Source: Gimesia chilikensis (GTDB lineage Bacteria; Planctomycetota; Planctomycetia; Planctomycetales; Planctomycetaceae). From it: a DNA stretch of 64,000 nt. Below are positions 7,559 to 16,060 of this stretch, piece after piece; positions within the stretch are counted from its first letter, which is position 1; each line of letters begins with the position of its first letter. The stretch spans positions 186,001 through 250,000 of the forward strand of contig NZ_VTSR01000022.1 of NCBI RefSeq assembly GCF_008329715.1. Direction: 5' to 3'. The notes beneath the pieces were generated by a model. That model was not told the origin of the DNA, did no database searches, and saw nothing but the letters and a program-made list of their open reading frames with translations. Made by a program: the position numbers and the translations under genes.

Positions 7559-9403
7559 TCACTGTGAGCTGAGATGTGACGCTCCCGAGCCGGCTTTTCC
7601 GGTCGGCTCACTCACTTTCCAGGCACCCAGGATCCGGGAAGAAGCGATTTCCGTCCGCAGGTGATGGACCTCGCCCCCCATGCGTACCAGGGAGTGTTGC
7701 AGGCTGTGAACCTGGCGGCATTCCTGCTCGAGATGCGGAAACAGTCCGTGTGACAGTTTCGCCTGGGCGAGTTCATCCGAAAGCTGGTTGATCTCCTGTT
7801 CCAGGCCGCGTTTGAGTTTGCGCGTGAACATCATCACCAGGAAGCCGGTCCAGATCAGGAAAATGACGCCGGCGGTTACGTAGAAATCAATAGGCAGAAT
7901 CCGGGATTCATTGAAAAAGGAATCCATGAAGAAGTTTCTGCCGATGCGGACCAGGGCATAAATCACGAATGTCAGAAACAGGCTTTCGTAAACCAGACGC
8001 GTGAACCATCCCGAATTCTTGCGCGCCAGTTTACCGATGATACCATCGATCTTTGTGCCGGCATCACTGAGGAATTCTTCTTCGACGTGGGCGGCTTCGG
8101 TCTGCAGTCGTTCCAGCGAGTCGGTCAACTGTGGCTGGTTCTCCAGACCGGCTGCCTGGGTGTAGCCGTCAATCAGCAACTGAGATTCGCGTAATGTATT
8201 GTCATCCAGACCAAAGGAGCCGATGCGTTTCAGTCGATCTTCGGCGGCCTGTTCTTTGTGACGATCCCCCAGCCAGCGTGCGCCCTGCAGAGCGCCGATC
8301 AGCGCGACCTGGGCTGAGTTACGGGCGCGGAACAGGCTGGCGGATGCGATCAGATTTCCCAGGCCGTTATAAAGTCGGAGCATCATCGCAAAGGGGCTCG
8401 CTCCCCAGGAATCAGAAATGCTGGAGAGCAGTCTGCGTTCCCACAGATTGCGGCTGATCAGGAGTTCCGAACGAAGTTCCTGCGACATCTGGGTTGTGAG
8501 CGTCACGTGCTGCTGTTTTAAAAACGATTCCAGTTCGCGAAGTTCCGGGAGGTTTTGCTCAAACTTCTGCGCACAGTGATCGATGGCATGTTGAATCAGT
8601 TCCAGCAGATTGGCTCGACGAACCTGCAGGCGTTCGGACTTGCCGAGTTGCGTACTGAGAATATTCTGCAGGCTGGCAAATTCCGGATCGACGGGACGGT
8701 CTGCGAGCTGGTCTTCCAGGGCACGAACCGAATCGACAAAGTAGATTTCAGGAACTTCAAACTGTTGCGAGAGCTGTTCCCGCCAGTCGTCACGGATATC
8801 CTCATCCAGGCCAGCGTGGGTCTGGACGAAAATCAGGCGACGTCCAACAGCTGCCTCGCGTAACTCGTCCGAAACTCGTGCAGAACGGTATTTCTGCTGA
8901 GTCGAGGCATATAGCAGAATGTCGCAGAGCGGAATGATGTGCTGCAACCGGGTGAGATTGTTTTCTCCCTCGTTCTCTTCTGAGGTGTCTGGGTCTGGAC
9001 AATCGATCAAAATGATGTTCCGCAACTGATCCAGAGGTTTCTGTTCCACCTGAAACTGGCTCAGATCGAGTCCCAGGCGGTCCAGGTCGGTATCGGGGTG
9101 AGCGATCAGCACCGGTTGAGTGGTGGTCGGACGCTGACGGCCTGAAGTCGTGCAGTAAGAGCCGACCAGGGCGTTGACCAGACTGCTTTTTCCGGTTCCG
9201 GTTCCGCCAAATGTGGCAATCACCAGCGGGGATTCCAGTCGGACCCGGAGCATGTCCAGACGGGGAAGCAGCTGTTGGATAACGGCCTGGCACTGCTGTG
9301 CCGTCCTCCAGCCGGTGGGCTTCTGGCTCCAGTTCGTGAGTTGCTGGATCAATCCATCCACGGCTGCCAGCATTTCTATCTGTGCAATTTCCGACGTAGG
9401 CAT
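7559..9403 (-). CDS. Membrane-anchored P-loop GTPase, second of a tandem pair
   Basis: 614 residues. The G1 motif GGTGTGKS lies at 66-73, and the G3 region reads IILIDCPDPDTSEEN, with DCPD instead of canonical DxxG. There is no clear NKxD; the corresponding strand reads LIFVQTHAGLDED. A long alpha-helical region follows, then two membrane helices around residues 470-535 (FLTFVIYALVRI and FYVTAGVIFLIWTGFLVMMF) and a final coiled-coil-like segment. The layout, GTPase head then helical stalk with membrane segments, recalls dynamin/YcjX-type GTPases, but I cannot assign a family. It starts 44 bases after the upstream paralogue, so they are likely co-transcribed. Confidence 0.75.
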   Translation of the reverse strand: MPTSEIAQIEMLAAVDGLIQQLTNWSQKPTGWRTAQQCQAVIQQLLPRLDMLRVRLESPLVIATFGGTGTGKSSLVNALVGSYCTTSGRQRPTTTQPVLIAHPDTDLDRLGLDLSQFQVEQKPLDQLRNIILIDCPDPDTSEENEGENNLTRLQHIIPLCDILLYASTQQKYRSARVSDELREAAVGRRLIFVQTHAGLDEDIRDDWREQLSQQFEVPEIYFVDSVRALEDQLADRPVDPEFASLQNILSTQLGKSERLQVRRANLLELIQHAIDHCAQKFEQNLPELRELESFLKQQHVTLTTQMSQELRSELLISRNLWERRLLSSISDSWGASPFAMMLRLYNGLGNLIASASLFRARNSAQVALIGALQGARWLGDRHKEQAAEDRLKRIGSFGLDDNTLRESQLLIDGYTQAAGLENQPQLTDSLERLQTEAAHVEEEFLSDAGTKIDGIIGKLARKNSGWFTRLVYESLFLTFVIYALVRIGRNFFMDSFFNESRILPIDFYVTAGVIFLIWTGFLVMMFTRKLKRGLEQEINQLSDELAQAKLSHGLFPHLEQECRQVHSLQHSLVRMGGEVHHLRTEIASSRILGAWKVSEPTGKAGSGASHLSSQ

Positions 9404-9447
9404 AAGTCACGAAGTCCTGTGTCAAATTCACTTTCACGAGGTCAGGG

Positions 9448-11352
9448 TCAGAGGGAGACCTGTAGTTGTTTCAGTTCCGTTTCCAGTTGGGCTGTCAGTT
9501 TCTGGACCGCCTGGTAAGCTTCACTCTCAGGTAGAGAAACTGCCGACTTTAACTCTTCAGGTAATGTTTTCAGCAAGTGTTCGCGAATGGCGGTCGCCAG
9601 CCATTCCGTCCGTTTCTGAGCAAAGACCGCATGGAATCTGCGAAACTTGGCTTCCAGGTAGCCCATGCCTGTCGCTGCGGTACTGCTGACTGCGGTCTCA
9701 CCGAACGTGGTTGTTGCTGCACCGCCGGCAACATCGCCGGTGACGTTGACCACGGATTGAATCATGGTATCGGTCACAAGTTGTGTGCCCACATCACCCA
9801 CTGCTCCGAAACCGACAAAGAACAGGCCGACGCTCAGTGCGGGACGACCAACGGCCGCCACGCGATCCAGTTGCTTGAGGAATGTGTAGTACTGGGGGCT
9901 CTCATCTTTGAAGAACGTCATTTCCCGGTCGACGAGTTCTTCGAGTTGACCATTGAAATCAAAGGCCGCGTGTTCCTGATGCAGAATTTTGAGCAGCTCT
10001 TCACGGGAGGTTCCTCGGAGCAGCGACTTCAGGCGGCTGGTGAGCAGTTCATTTCCCAGCTCACTGACCAGGGTCAGTCGATCGTAAATGCCTTCCACTG
10101 TCTGCAGGACCACCGACCACTCCTGCTCGCGGTACAGTTCCATGGGAGGACGTTTCTCCTCGGTGGTTAATGAATGCAGGTAGCGGACAGGCCAGAGAAC
10201 TCCTTTGCCAATCGCGTTGTAGAAGCCGTGCACATGAGCGGACCAGCCTTCCCGTTGTTCCTGCCACCACTTGCGAATGGAATGCACGATGACGGTGTTC
10301 GGAACCAGCGGCCAGTTGTCAATCTCGGCCAGTTCATGTTCTGAGAGCAACTGGGAAGCCGCGAGAAATTCCTGACTCCGCGTTTTGATTTCCCGCAGAT
10401 ATGCAGGCACGCCGGTCGCCTGATTACTCAGGTAATACAGAGCCCCCTTGAGAGTGCGGACTTTGATTTCATCGAAATGCAGTTCTGAGAGGACCTGCAT
10501 CAGGTTGAGGGCGGAATCGGTATCGGGCGTTTCCGCTGTTAATGAGTCGTCGCTGTTTTCTGGGGCCGGCTCGAACACGCGGCGATAAAAGGGGAGCTGC
10601 AGATTGTTGGCAGCCTGTCGGTCATTAGGGGCGATGAAGACCAGCTCAGGATTCACGCCTGTTTCCTGGCAGAAGGTGTTCAACCAGAGCGGCCAGTATT
10701 CTTCGTCTTCGGGTAGCTGGCACTGGTTGAATACCGTAATGATGACTTTCTCTTCCCGCGCGGCTTCGCGGAAGAACTGTTTGACGGCAGCGTCGTTGTA
10801 TTTCTGTTGCGTGAGGACAGCGACCAGAACGTCGGCTGACTGGCGGATCCGTTCGGCCCGTTCCCAGTTGACTTCGGCGTCGCTGTCGATGTCCGGCGTG
10901 TCCAGCACCAGCAGATTGGGGGCCAGGCTCCCGCATTCCTGCCAGAATAGAAGGTGCTGTTCATCAGTTCTAAGCGGGTCCTCCGCTGACGACCAGGGGA
11001 TCAGTTCAAACCCCTGGAAGACTTTTGACAGATTATGCCGGTCTTCAAACCCAGTAGGGACCAGGCAGACCGGGTGTTTCGTCTGAGAGGCCAGGGGGCT
11101 GATGGCACTGGACTGCTGGTTCACCAGATGGTTGAAGATCACACTTTTGCCGATATTGGTGCCGCCAACAACAGCCGCTACCAGGTAAATCTGGTCAGAC
11201 AGCTGGGGAATCAGTTTCCGCTCCAGGATTTCAAACCATTCACGGCCTTCCAGGCCGGGGAGCTCCAGTTGAGCGGACTGCTGTTCCAGAACGCGCAGGG
11301 CGTCCCTGAGTTCCTGGGTTGTGGTGGAAAATGTATGCAGGGTAGATGACAT
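9448..11352 (-). CDS. P-loop GTPase, first of a tandem pair
   Basis: 634 residues. G1 motif GGTNIGKS at 63-70; G3 region LLVLDTPDIDSDAEVNWERA, again DxPD rather than DxxG; then LVAVLTQQKYNDAAV, closely matching ASTQQKYRSARV in the downstream gene, so the two are paralogues. A possible G4 strand reads IITVFNQCQLPEDEEYWP. The C-terminal half is helical with a hydrophobic Ala/Gly/Val-rich segment (ALSVGLFFVGFGAVGDVGT) that may enter or bind membrane. Function unknown; a paired, dynamin-like membrane-acting GTPase is the best structural guess. No Shine-Dalgarno is visible; the 5' leader has the same 14 bases as uppP. Confidence 0.72.
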   Translation of the reverse strand: MSSTLHTFSTTTQELRDALRVLEQQSAQLELPGLEGREWFEILERKLIPQLSDQIYLVAAVVGGTNIGKSVIFNHLVNQQSSAISPLASQTKHPVCLVPTGFEDRHNLSKVFQGFELIPWSSAEDPLRTDEQHLLFWQECGSLAPNLLVLDTPDIDSDAEVNWERAERIRQSADVLVAVLTQQKYNDAAVKQFFREAAREEKVIITVFNQCQLPEDEEYWPLWLNTFCQETGVNPELVFIAPNDRQAANNLQLPFYRRVFEPAPENSDDSLTAETPDTDSALNLMQVLSELHFDEIKVRTLKGALYYLSNQATGVPAYLREIKTRSQEFLAASQLLSEHELAEIDNWPLVPNTVIVHSIRKWWQEQREGWSAHVHGFYNAIGKGVLWPVRYLHSLTTEEKRPPMELYREQEWSVVLQTVEGIYDRLTLVSELGNELLTSRLKSLLRGTSREELLKILHQEHAAFDFNGQLEELVDREMTFFKDESPQYYTFLKQLDRVAAVGRPALSVGLFFVGFGAVGDVGTQLVTDTMIQSVVNVTGDVAGGAATTTFGETAVSSTAATGMGYLEAKFRRFHAVFAQKRTEWLATAIREHLLKTLPEELKSAVSLPESEAYQAVQKLTAQLETELKQLQVSL

Positions 11353-11728
11353 GGTTGCTTTTCAATCGAGTCGCTGTGGAATGCCTTATTCCTGTATAGA
11401 GATACATTCGCAACAGTTGACAGATTCTTAACTTAAACCGGCTTTTCTGGAGTATATCGACTCGAGGCATTCAGGATGAGCCCAACTTCTTAGAACACCA
11501 GCTTCTAATTCGATTCAATTCACTGAATTACCGGTCGCATCGTTTGACGGGCGCGAATAACTCAGATAGGATCCATCCATTCGCACTCAGCGGTGTTGTC
11601 AGCTCAGAGTGCGCTTAATGATCTGGAATGCCATGACAGACGCCTTCATTAGATAAGTCTAATGATTGTATTCATTTAAGAACGTGACCCCTGGCAGGTC
11701 ATGTGCCCTTTACATTAGGAGTTCAAAG
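11353..11728. promoter_or_regulatory. rpsB promoter and structured leader
   Basis: Between the divergent GTPase gene and rpsB. A sigma-70-type promoter is readable: TTGACG (11544-11549), 17-base spacer, TAGGAT (11567-11572). Transcription from about 11580 would give a leader near 150 bases containing two hairpins. The first is CGCACTC-AGC (11582-11591) with GCT-CA-GAGTGCG (11602-11613). The second is CATTAGA-TAAG-TCTAATG (11647-11664). TAGGAG lies before the ATG. S2 autoregulation through such a leader is known in other bacteria; for this one it is inference. Confidence 0.6.
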
Positions 11729-12481
11729 ATGTCGGAATTAGTCGTTAAAGATATTCTCGAAGCGGGTGTTCACTACGGCCACAAGACCAGCCGGTGGAAC
11801 CCCAAAATGCGTCCTTACATTTATGGACGTCGTAACCAGATTCACATCATCGACCTGAAAGAGACTGTCCGCGGCATTCTGCGTGGTAAAAAGTATCTGG
11901 AACGGGTCGCTTCACAGGGCAGCCTGATTCTGTTCGTCGGAACTAAGAAGCAGGCACAGGGCCCGATTCGCGATGCAGCCAACGCTTGTGGTATGCCTTA
12001 CGTGACCGAACGCTGGCTGGGTGGTGCTCTGACCAACTTCCGCACCGTTCGTAATCGTCTGAAGCGTCTGGAAGAACTGGAATCACTGGAAGAAACCGGT
12101 GAAATCAATTCCTACTCCAAGAAGATGCAGTCGACTCTGATGCGGGAAAAACGCAAGGTTTACCGTAACCTGAATGGTATCCGCACCATGAACCGCCTGC
12201 CCGAAGCACTGGTGGTTGTCGACCCAACCAAGGAAAAGAATGCGGTACACGAAGCCCACATCCTGGGAATCAAAGTTGTTGGCCTGATTGATACCGATTC
12301 CGATCCGGATGAAGTCGATCTGCCGATTCCAGGTAACGACGACAGCATTCGTTCCATCCGTCTGGTCATGAATCAGCTGGCTGCAGCCGTGGTTTCTGGT
12401 AAAGGCAATCTGCCGGATACCGGTAAAAAAGATGAAGATGAAGGCGGCGAAGAAGAACTGAAGCCGGTACCTTCTCTGTAA
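11729..12481 (+). CDS. rpsB: 30S ribosomal protein S2
   Basis: 250 residues from the ATG at 11729 ([27 protein letters not shown]), preceded by TAGGAG. The in-frame extension to 11666 lacks conservation and lies in the leader. Classic S2 segments are present: the N-terminal [15 protein letters not shown], the [16 protein letters not shown] helix region, [10 protein letters not shown], and the C-terminal [21 protein letters not shown]. It binds the small subunit between head and body and helps initiation. First gene of rpsB-tsf-pyrH. The acidic C-terminal tail ([11 protein letters not shown]) extends past the usual core. Confidence 0.98.
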   Translation: MSELVVKDILEAGVHYGHKTSRWNPKMRPYIYGRRNQIHIIDLKETVRGILRGKKYLERVASQGSLILFVGTKKQAQGPIRDAANACGMPYVTERWLGGALTNFRTVRNRLKRLEELESLEETGEINSYSKKMQSTLMREKRKVYRNLNGIRTMNRLPEALVVVDPTKEKNAVHEAHILGIKVVGLIDTDSDPDEVDLPIPGNDDSIRSIRLVMNQLAAAVVSGKGNLPDTGKKDEDEGGEEELKPVPSL

Positions 12482-12510
12482 TTTCGTGTCATTAAGAGAC
12501 AGTAAGCGTG

Positions 12511-12552
12511 ACTGCTGCTGTTCCGGTTGGTTAACCGGTCGGCAGCAGCACA
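12511..12552 (+). promoter_or_regulatory. Intercistronic rpsB-tsf hairpin
   Basis: Two-part stem: TGCTGCTG (12513-12520) with CAGCAGCA (12543-12550), and inside it CCGGTT (12523-12528) with AACCGG (12533-12538), loop GGTT. There is no T run after it, so it is not a standard terminator. It could attenuate, process or stabilise the transcript between S2 and EF-Ts; an attenuating element is known at this junction in E. coli. Confidence 0.6.
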
Positions 12553-12629
12553 GTGAATATCAACAATTACATCGGATTAGTATTAAGAGCAATTTCCCAG
12601 TGAATTGCTTTCGAAGGAGATGACTGACA

Positions 12630-13466
12630 ATGGCTGAAATTACAGCTGCAGCCGTGAAAGCCTTACGCGAAATGACCGACCTGCCAATGATGGCATGCAA
12701 AAAAGCACTGCAGGAAGCTGGTGGCGATCAGGATAAAGCCATCGAAATTCTGCGTGAAGAAGCCGGTAAAATTCAGCTGAAGCGAAGTGATAATGCCACC
12801 AGTGAAGGCCGGATTACAGTCCTCTCCAGCGATGATGGTTCTAATACTGTCATGCTGGAAATCGTCTGTGAATCAGCGCCGGTTGCCGGTGGAGAAGATC
12901 TGACCAACTTCGCCAACGCCTGTGCCGCACAGCTGCTGGCTAACCCGGAAGTCAACACCGTTGAAGACCTGCTGAAACTCGACTCTGAAAAGACAGCTGG
13001 CAAAACTCTCAACGACGACTTCATGGATATGCTGAATAAGATCCGCGAAAAGATCGTCGTTTCTAAAATCGCACGAGCCAAAGCTCCCAGTGGCAGCTAT
13101 GTGCACCATGACGGCAAGACCGGCGTTCTGTTTCAGGCTGCTGGTGAGACTGCAGACGCAGATCTGCTGCGTGGCGTTGCAATGCACATCGCCGCTTTGA
13201 AGCCAACTGTTGTTAAAGAAGACGAACTGGATTCTGCTGTTGTTGCAGAAGAGCGGACCCGTCTGGTTGACGAAGCAAAAGCAACAGGCAAGCCGGATAA
13301 CATCATCGAGAAAATCGTTGATGGCCGGATGAAGACTTTCTTTGTTGAGCAGGGCGTACTGGTTTATCAGCCGTTTGCCGTTGATGATTCCAAGACCGTC
13401 AGCCAGGCTCTGGCAGAAAAAGGACTGGAAGCTGTTTCATTCACCCGTTGGGCGATTGGCGGCTAA
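12630..13466 (+). CDS. tsf: Elongation factor Ts
   Basis: 278 residues. Guanine-nucleotide exchange factor for EF-Tu in the cytoplasm. The N-terminal domain is typical: VKALREMTDLPMMACKKALQ, the conserved TD-P-M-CKKAL helix, then an AIEILREE repeat. Downstream are the core subdomains, including VAMHIAALKP. AAGGAGATGA about 10 bases upstream is a strong ribosome binding site. The gene lies 148 bases after rpsB across the intercistronic hairpin, and a terminator follows. Confidence 0.97.
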   Translation: MAEITAAAVKALREMTDLPMMACKKALQEAGGDQDKAIEILREEAGKIQLKRSDNATSEGRITVLSSDDGSNTVMLEIVCESAPVAGGEDLTNFANACAAQLLANPEVNTVEDLLKLDSEKTAGKTLNDDFMDMLNKIREKIVVSKIARAKAPSGSYVHHDGKTGVLFQAAGETADADLLRGVAMHIAALKPTVVKEDELDSAVVAEERTRLVDEAKATGKPDNIIEKIVDGRMKTFFVEQGVLVYQPFAVDDSKTVSQALAEKGLEAVSFTRWAIGG

Positions 13467-13482
13467 TAATATAAACTGAAAG

Positions 13483-13517
13483 ACGCATGCGTGCCCCGGG
13501 CGCGCGTGCGTTTTTTT
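13483..13517 (+). terminator. Rho-independent terminator after tsf
   Basis: ACGCATGCG (13483-13491) pairs with CGCGTGCGT (13503-13511) with one G-T wobble, GC-rich loop, then seven T (13511-13517). It separates rpsB-tsf from pyrH, so pyrH is reached by read-through or has its own promoter. Confidence 0.8.
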
Positions 13518-13578
13518 CTACACTGACTGCACTTAATACCCACTTTCAGCAACCTCTCTGACATCGAGGAATCCAAGG

Positions 13579-14343
13579 ATGAACGATTCTCCTGCTCCCC
13601 TGTTGAAACCTGCCTACCAGCGTGTTCTGCTTAAATTGAGCGGTGAAGTTTTCTGCCGCGACGGAGAAGGGGGCATCAGCATGTCGGAGCTGGAATCCAT
13701 TTCCGCACAGATCAAGCGGCTGGTTGACTCTGGAGTGCAGCTGGCGATTGTCTGTGGTGGGGGAAACATTCTGCGGGGTAAGCAGTTCTCCTCTTCCAGC
13801 GGATCGATCAACCCGGCCACTGCTCATTACATGGGGATGCTGGCAACTGTGATCAACGGTCTGGCACTGCAGGATGCTTTGGAGATGGCTGGAGTGGCAA
13901 CTCGTCTGCAGACCGCTATCCGCATGGAAGGGGTCGCGGAACCGTTCATCCGAAGACGCTGCATCCGTCACCTGGAAAAAGGCCGCGTCGTAATTCTGGC
14001 TGCTGGGACAGGAAGTCCCTTTGTGACGACCGACACGGCTGCTGCACTGCGTTCGCGTGAAATTGACGCTGATATCCTGCTCAAAGCCACCAAGGTTGAT
14101 GGCATCTATTCAGACGATCCTGAAAAGAACCCGCATGCCGTTCGTTTCTCGGAAATCAGTTACCAGGACGTGCTGCACAAAAACCTGCAAGTCATGGATG
14201 CCCAGGCCCTGCATCACTGCATGGAGCACGGCATTCCGATTCTGGTATTCAACTTCCGTAAGACCGGGAACATTGAGAAGGCTGTCGCGGGTGAGAATAT
14301 CGGTACCCGCGTCATTCCGAACGCAGAAGCCAGCGAAGGTTAA
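13579..14343 (+). CDS. pyrH: UMP kinase
   Basis: 254 residues, amino-acid-kinase fold. Phosphorylates UMP to UDP in pyrimidine nucleotide synthesis. Motifs: [13 protein letters not shown] (phosphate-binding lysine region), [49 protein letters not shown] and [11 protein letters not shown], all standard for PyrH. In many bacteria frr follows; here the next gene is a convergent methyltransferase and frr is not in this window. CGAGGAATCCAAGG provides the ribosome binding site. Confidence 0.97.
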   Translation: MNDSPAPLLKPAYQRVLLKLSGEVFCRDGEGGISMSELESISAQIKRLVDSGVQLAIVCGGGNILRGKQFSSSSGSINPATAHYMGMLATVINGLALQDALEMAGVATRLQTAIRMEGVAEPFIRRRCIRHLEKGRVVILAAGTGSPFVTTDTAAALRSREIDADILLKATKVDGIYSDDPEKNPHAVRFSEISYQDVLHKNLQVMDAQALHHCMEHGIPILVFNFRKTGNIEKAVAGENIGTRVIPNAEASEG

Positions 14344-14373
14344 ACACTGGTTGAGCTGAGTTGTTAATGTCGA

Positions 14374-15153
14374 CTATTTCTTTCTCAGAATAAATACGAC
14401 ATCTTCGGTACGAGAATCGATTTCGATGGTGAAATCCATCTCATACATGAAGTCGTAGAGTTCGACCACTTCCAGCTCAGGAACTTTGGACAGCAGCTTT
14501 TTGAACTGCGGTGCGGTATAGGTGCGGTAGTCCATCGTATCAAACAACTGGAACTGGCGCGACGGCGTGTAAACGTCGAACGTCATTTCGAGATGTTCGT
14601 TCCGCTTTTTCAGATCCGTCCAGATCGACTGCATGTGTGAGTTGATCTGCAGGTTTCCTCTCCGCGCTGACCAGCTCTCGCTCTGCATGGGTTCCCCTTT
14701 GGTGGGGGTCAGATGCAGTCCCAGGATATACAGGCCTCCGGGTTTCAGGGCCTCGGCCACGCATTTCAGATGATTTTCAGCTGCGGCTTCACTGGGCAGA
14801 TGACGGAAGCTGTTAATCGTGTTGAAAGCAGCGTCCACGGGGCGTTTAAGTTTGAAGTCAGACATGTCACCCAGTTCTGCTGAACGGGGAAAACCGCCGC
14901 GTTCCAGGCGATCATTGCAGTATTTGATCGCATGCTGGTTGAGATCATTGCCGGCGACTTTGTAGCCAGCCTGGGCCAGTTTAATCAGCAGTCGCCCAGT
15001 CCCGCAGGCAGGCTCGAACAGGCTTTTGACTTTGCGTGTGGCATGTTTTTTAAAACAGTTCTGCAGAAAGTCAAATTCCGCTTTCCAGTCATCACCAAAG
15101 ATCAGATCGTAGTATTTCGGATAGTCATAGAGATGGCCTTCGATGCGTTCCAT
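14374..15153 (-). CDS. Class I SAM-dependent methyltransferase
   Basis: 259 residues from the ATG at 15153 (MERIEGHLYDYPKYYDLIFG). Motif I reads VKSLFEPACGTGRLLIKLAQAGYKVAGNDLN, the SAM-binding glycine loop with an acidic strand end. Further motifs are LGDMSDFKLKRPVDAAFNTINSFRHL and LKPGGLYILGLHL. Substrate unknown; small-molecule methylation is more likely than rRNA but is unproven. An in-frame start at 15222 exists, but it would sit right after the T tract of the upstream gene's terminator, so the shorter form is preferred. Confidence 0.8.
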   Translation of the reverse strand: MERIEGHLYDYPKYYDLIFGDDWKAEFDFLQNCFKKHATRKVKSLFEPACGTGRLLIKLAQAGYKVAGNDLNQHAIKYCNDRLERGGFPRSAELGDMSDFKLKRPVDAAFNTINSFRHLPSEAAAENHLKCVAEALKPGGLYILGLHLTPTKGEPMQSESWSARRGNLQINSHMQSIWTDLKKRNEHLEMTFDVYTPSRQFQLFDTMDYRTYTAPQFKKLLSKVPELEVVELYDFMYEMDFTIEIDSRTEDVVFILRKK

Positions 15154-15223
15154 GATTCTTTCTTGCTGTTCTGAGTCGTAGCCGATGTGTGAGCAATCGC
15201 AGTGTCTGCATAATTTGATCAAT

Positions 15224-15262
15224 AAAAAAAGCCTTGAGCAGTCGTTATAGTCTGCTCAAGGC
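15224..15262 (-). terminator. Rho-independent terminator of the 15289-15765 gene
   Basis: On the minus strand, GCCTTGAGCAG (15262-15252) pairs perfectly with CTGCTCAAGGC (15241-15231), 10-base loop, then seven T (15230-15224). Reads leftward after the hypothetical gene. Confidence 0.88.
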
Positions 15263-15288
15263 TGATGTTCAACCAGTGCCGGTTTAAA

Positions 15289-15765
15289 TCAGATTTTTAA
15301 TTTTCTAATCTGAGGAGCACGTGGTCTCTGTTTCGCTTCGACCACGTCGCCGGGGCCATGTACGAAGTCGATCGATGGGTTTTCGCCCAGACCAACATAG
15401 AGCGACAGAGTGTAGGTTTTGAAGAACCCGTTCCAGGTATATTGCTTCATTTCCTTGCACATATGAGTGTAGCGGTCAGCAGGCAGAGTGCTGATGCTGG
15501 GAGAACCTGAAATGAACGGAGTGATGTCAGACATTCTCAGGTCTTTGTTGAGATCGAGCTTAGCAGCCTGGGCTTTCTGCAAAGCAATCTCGGTCTCATG
15601 TGCGTAAGTCTGGGCATAAAAATCAAACATCGCCAGACAGAATAAAATCACACCAGCAGACCAGATAATGGTTTTTAAAATCGACTGAAATTGTGTCTGG
15701 TGGTGAGCAGTTGTGGATGGATACAGTGGGCGCGCTTCAGGCGCATCAATAGTGATCGTAGACAT
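15289..15765 (-). CDS. Unknown protein with one membrane helix
   Basis: 158 residues, family not recognised. A cytoplasmic N-terminus of about 30 residues precedes a single membrane helix (about 30-50, TIIWSAGVILFCLAMFDFYA). A charged helical stretch follows (EIALQKAQAAKLDLNKDL), then a probable extracytoplasmic domain ending in a basic tail (KQRPRAPQIRKLKI). AGAAAGG upstream supports the ATG. It has its own strong terminator, so it is probably monocistronic. Confidence 0.65.
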   Translation of the reverse strand: MSTITIDAPEARPLYPSTTAHHQTQFQSILKTIIWSAGVILFCLAMFDFYAQTYAHETEIALQKAQAAKLDLNKDLRMSDITPFISGSPSISTLPADRYTHMCKEMKQYTWNGFFKTYTLSLYVGLGENPSIDFVHGPGDVVEAKQRPRAPQIRKLKI

Positions 15766-16060
15766 CTTCGTGAGCCTTTCTAACTGTCCTACATAAGGTG
15801 GGTGTAGGTTAAAGGTGGGAAATCAAAGGCATTTCTCAAGTGGTTTTAGGCGGGAACGTGTAACAAAGCTGGGCGGATAGTACCTCCTGAATGTTAATGA
15901 GACAAAGTCGATGCGTTAAATTCTCAAGAAACTTTCCAGTTTACCGATCAGTTGCGCCTGATCATGCGATAAGTACAGCTTCGATAGGATTATCTTAGGT
16001 AATCAGGCTGGTCTTTGACAAGTCATAATCAGAAAACCGGGCAAATATCTGGTCTGATGT

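Noticed and set aside
7556-7570. 15-base palindrome as a bidirectional terminator between thioredoxin and GTPase genes
   Set aside because: AGCTCAC-T-GTGAGCT has no T run on either side and a one-base centre, so it cannot form a proper terminator hairpin.
15154-15222. 23-codon N-terminal extension of the methyltransferase
   Set aside because: It begins directly after the T tract of the upstream terminator and has CRHCDCSH-type sequence not matching the family start.
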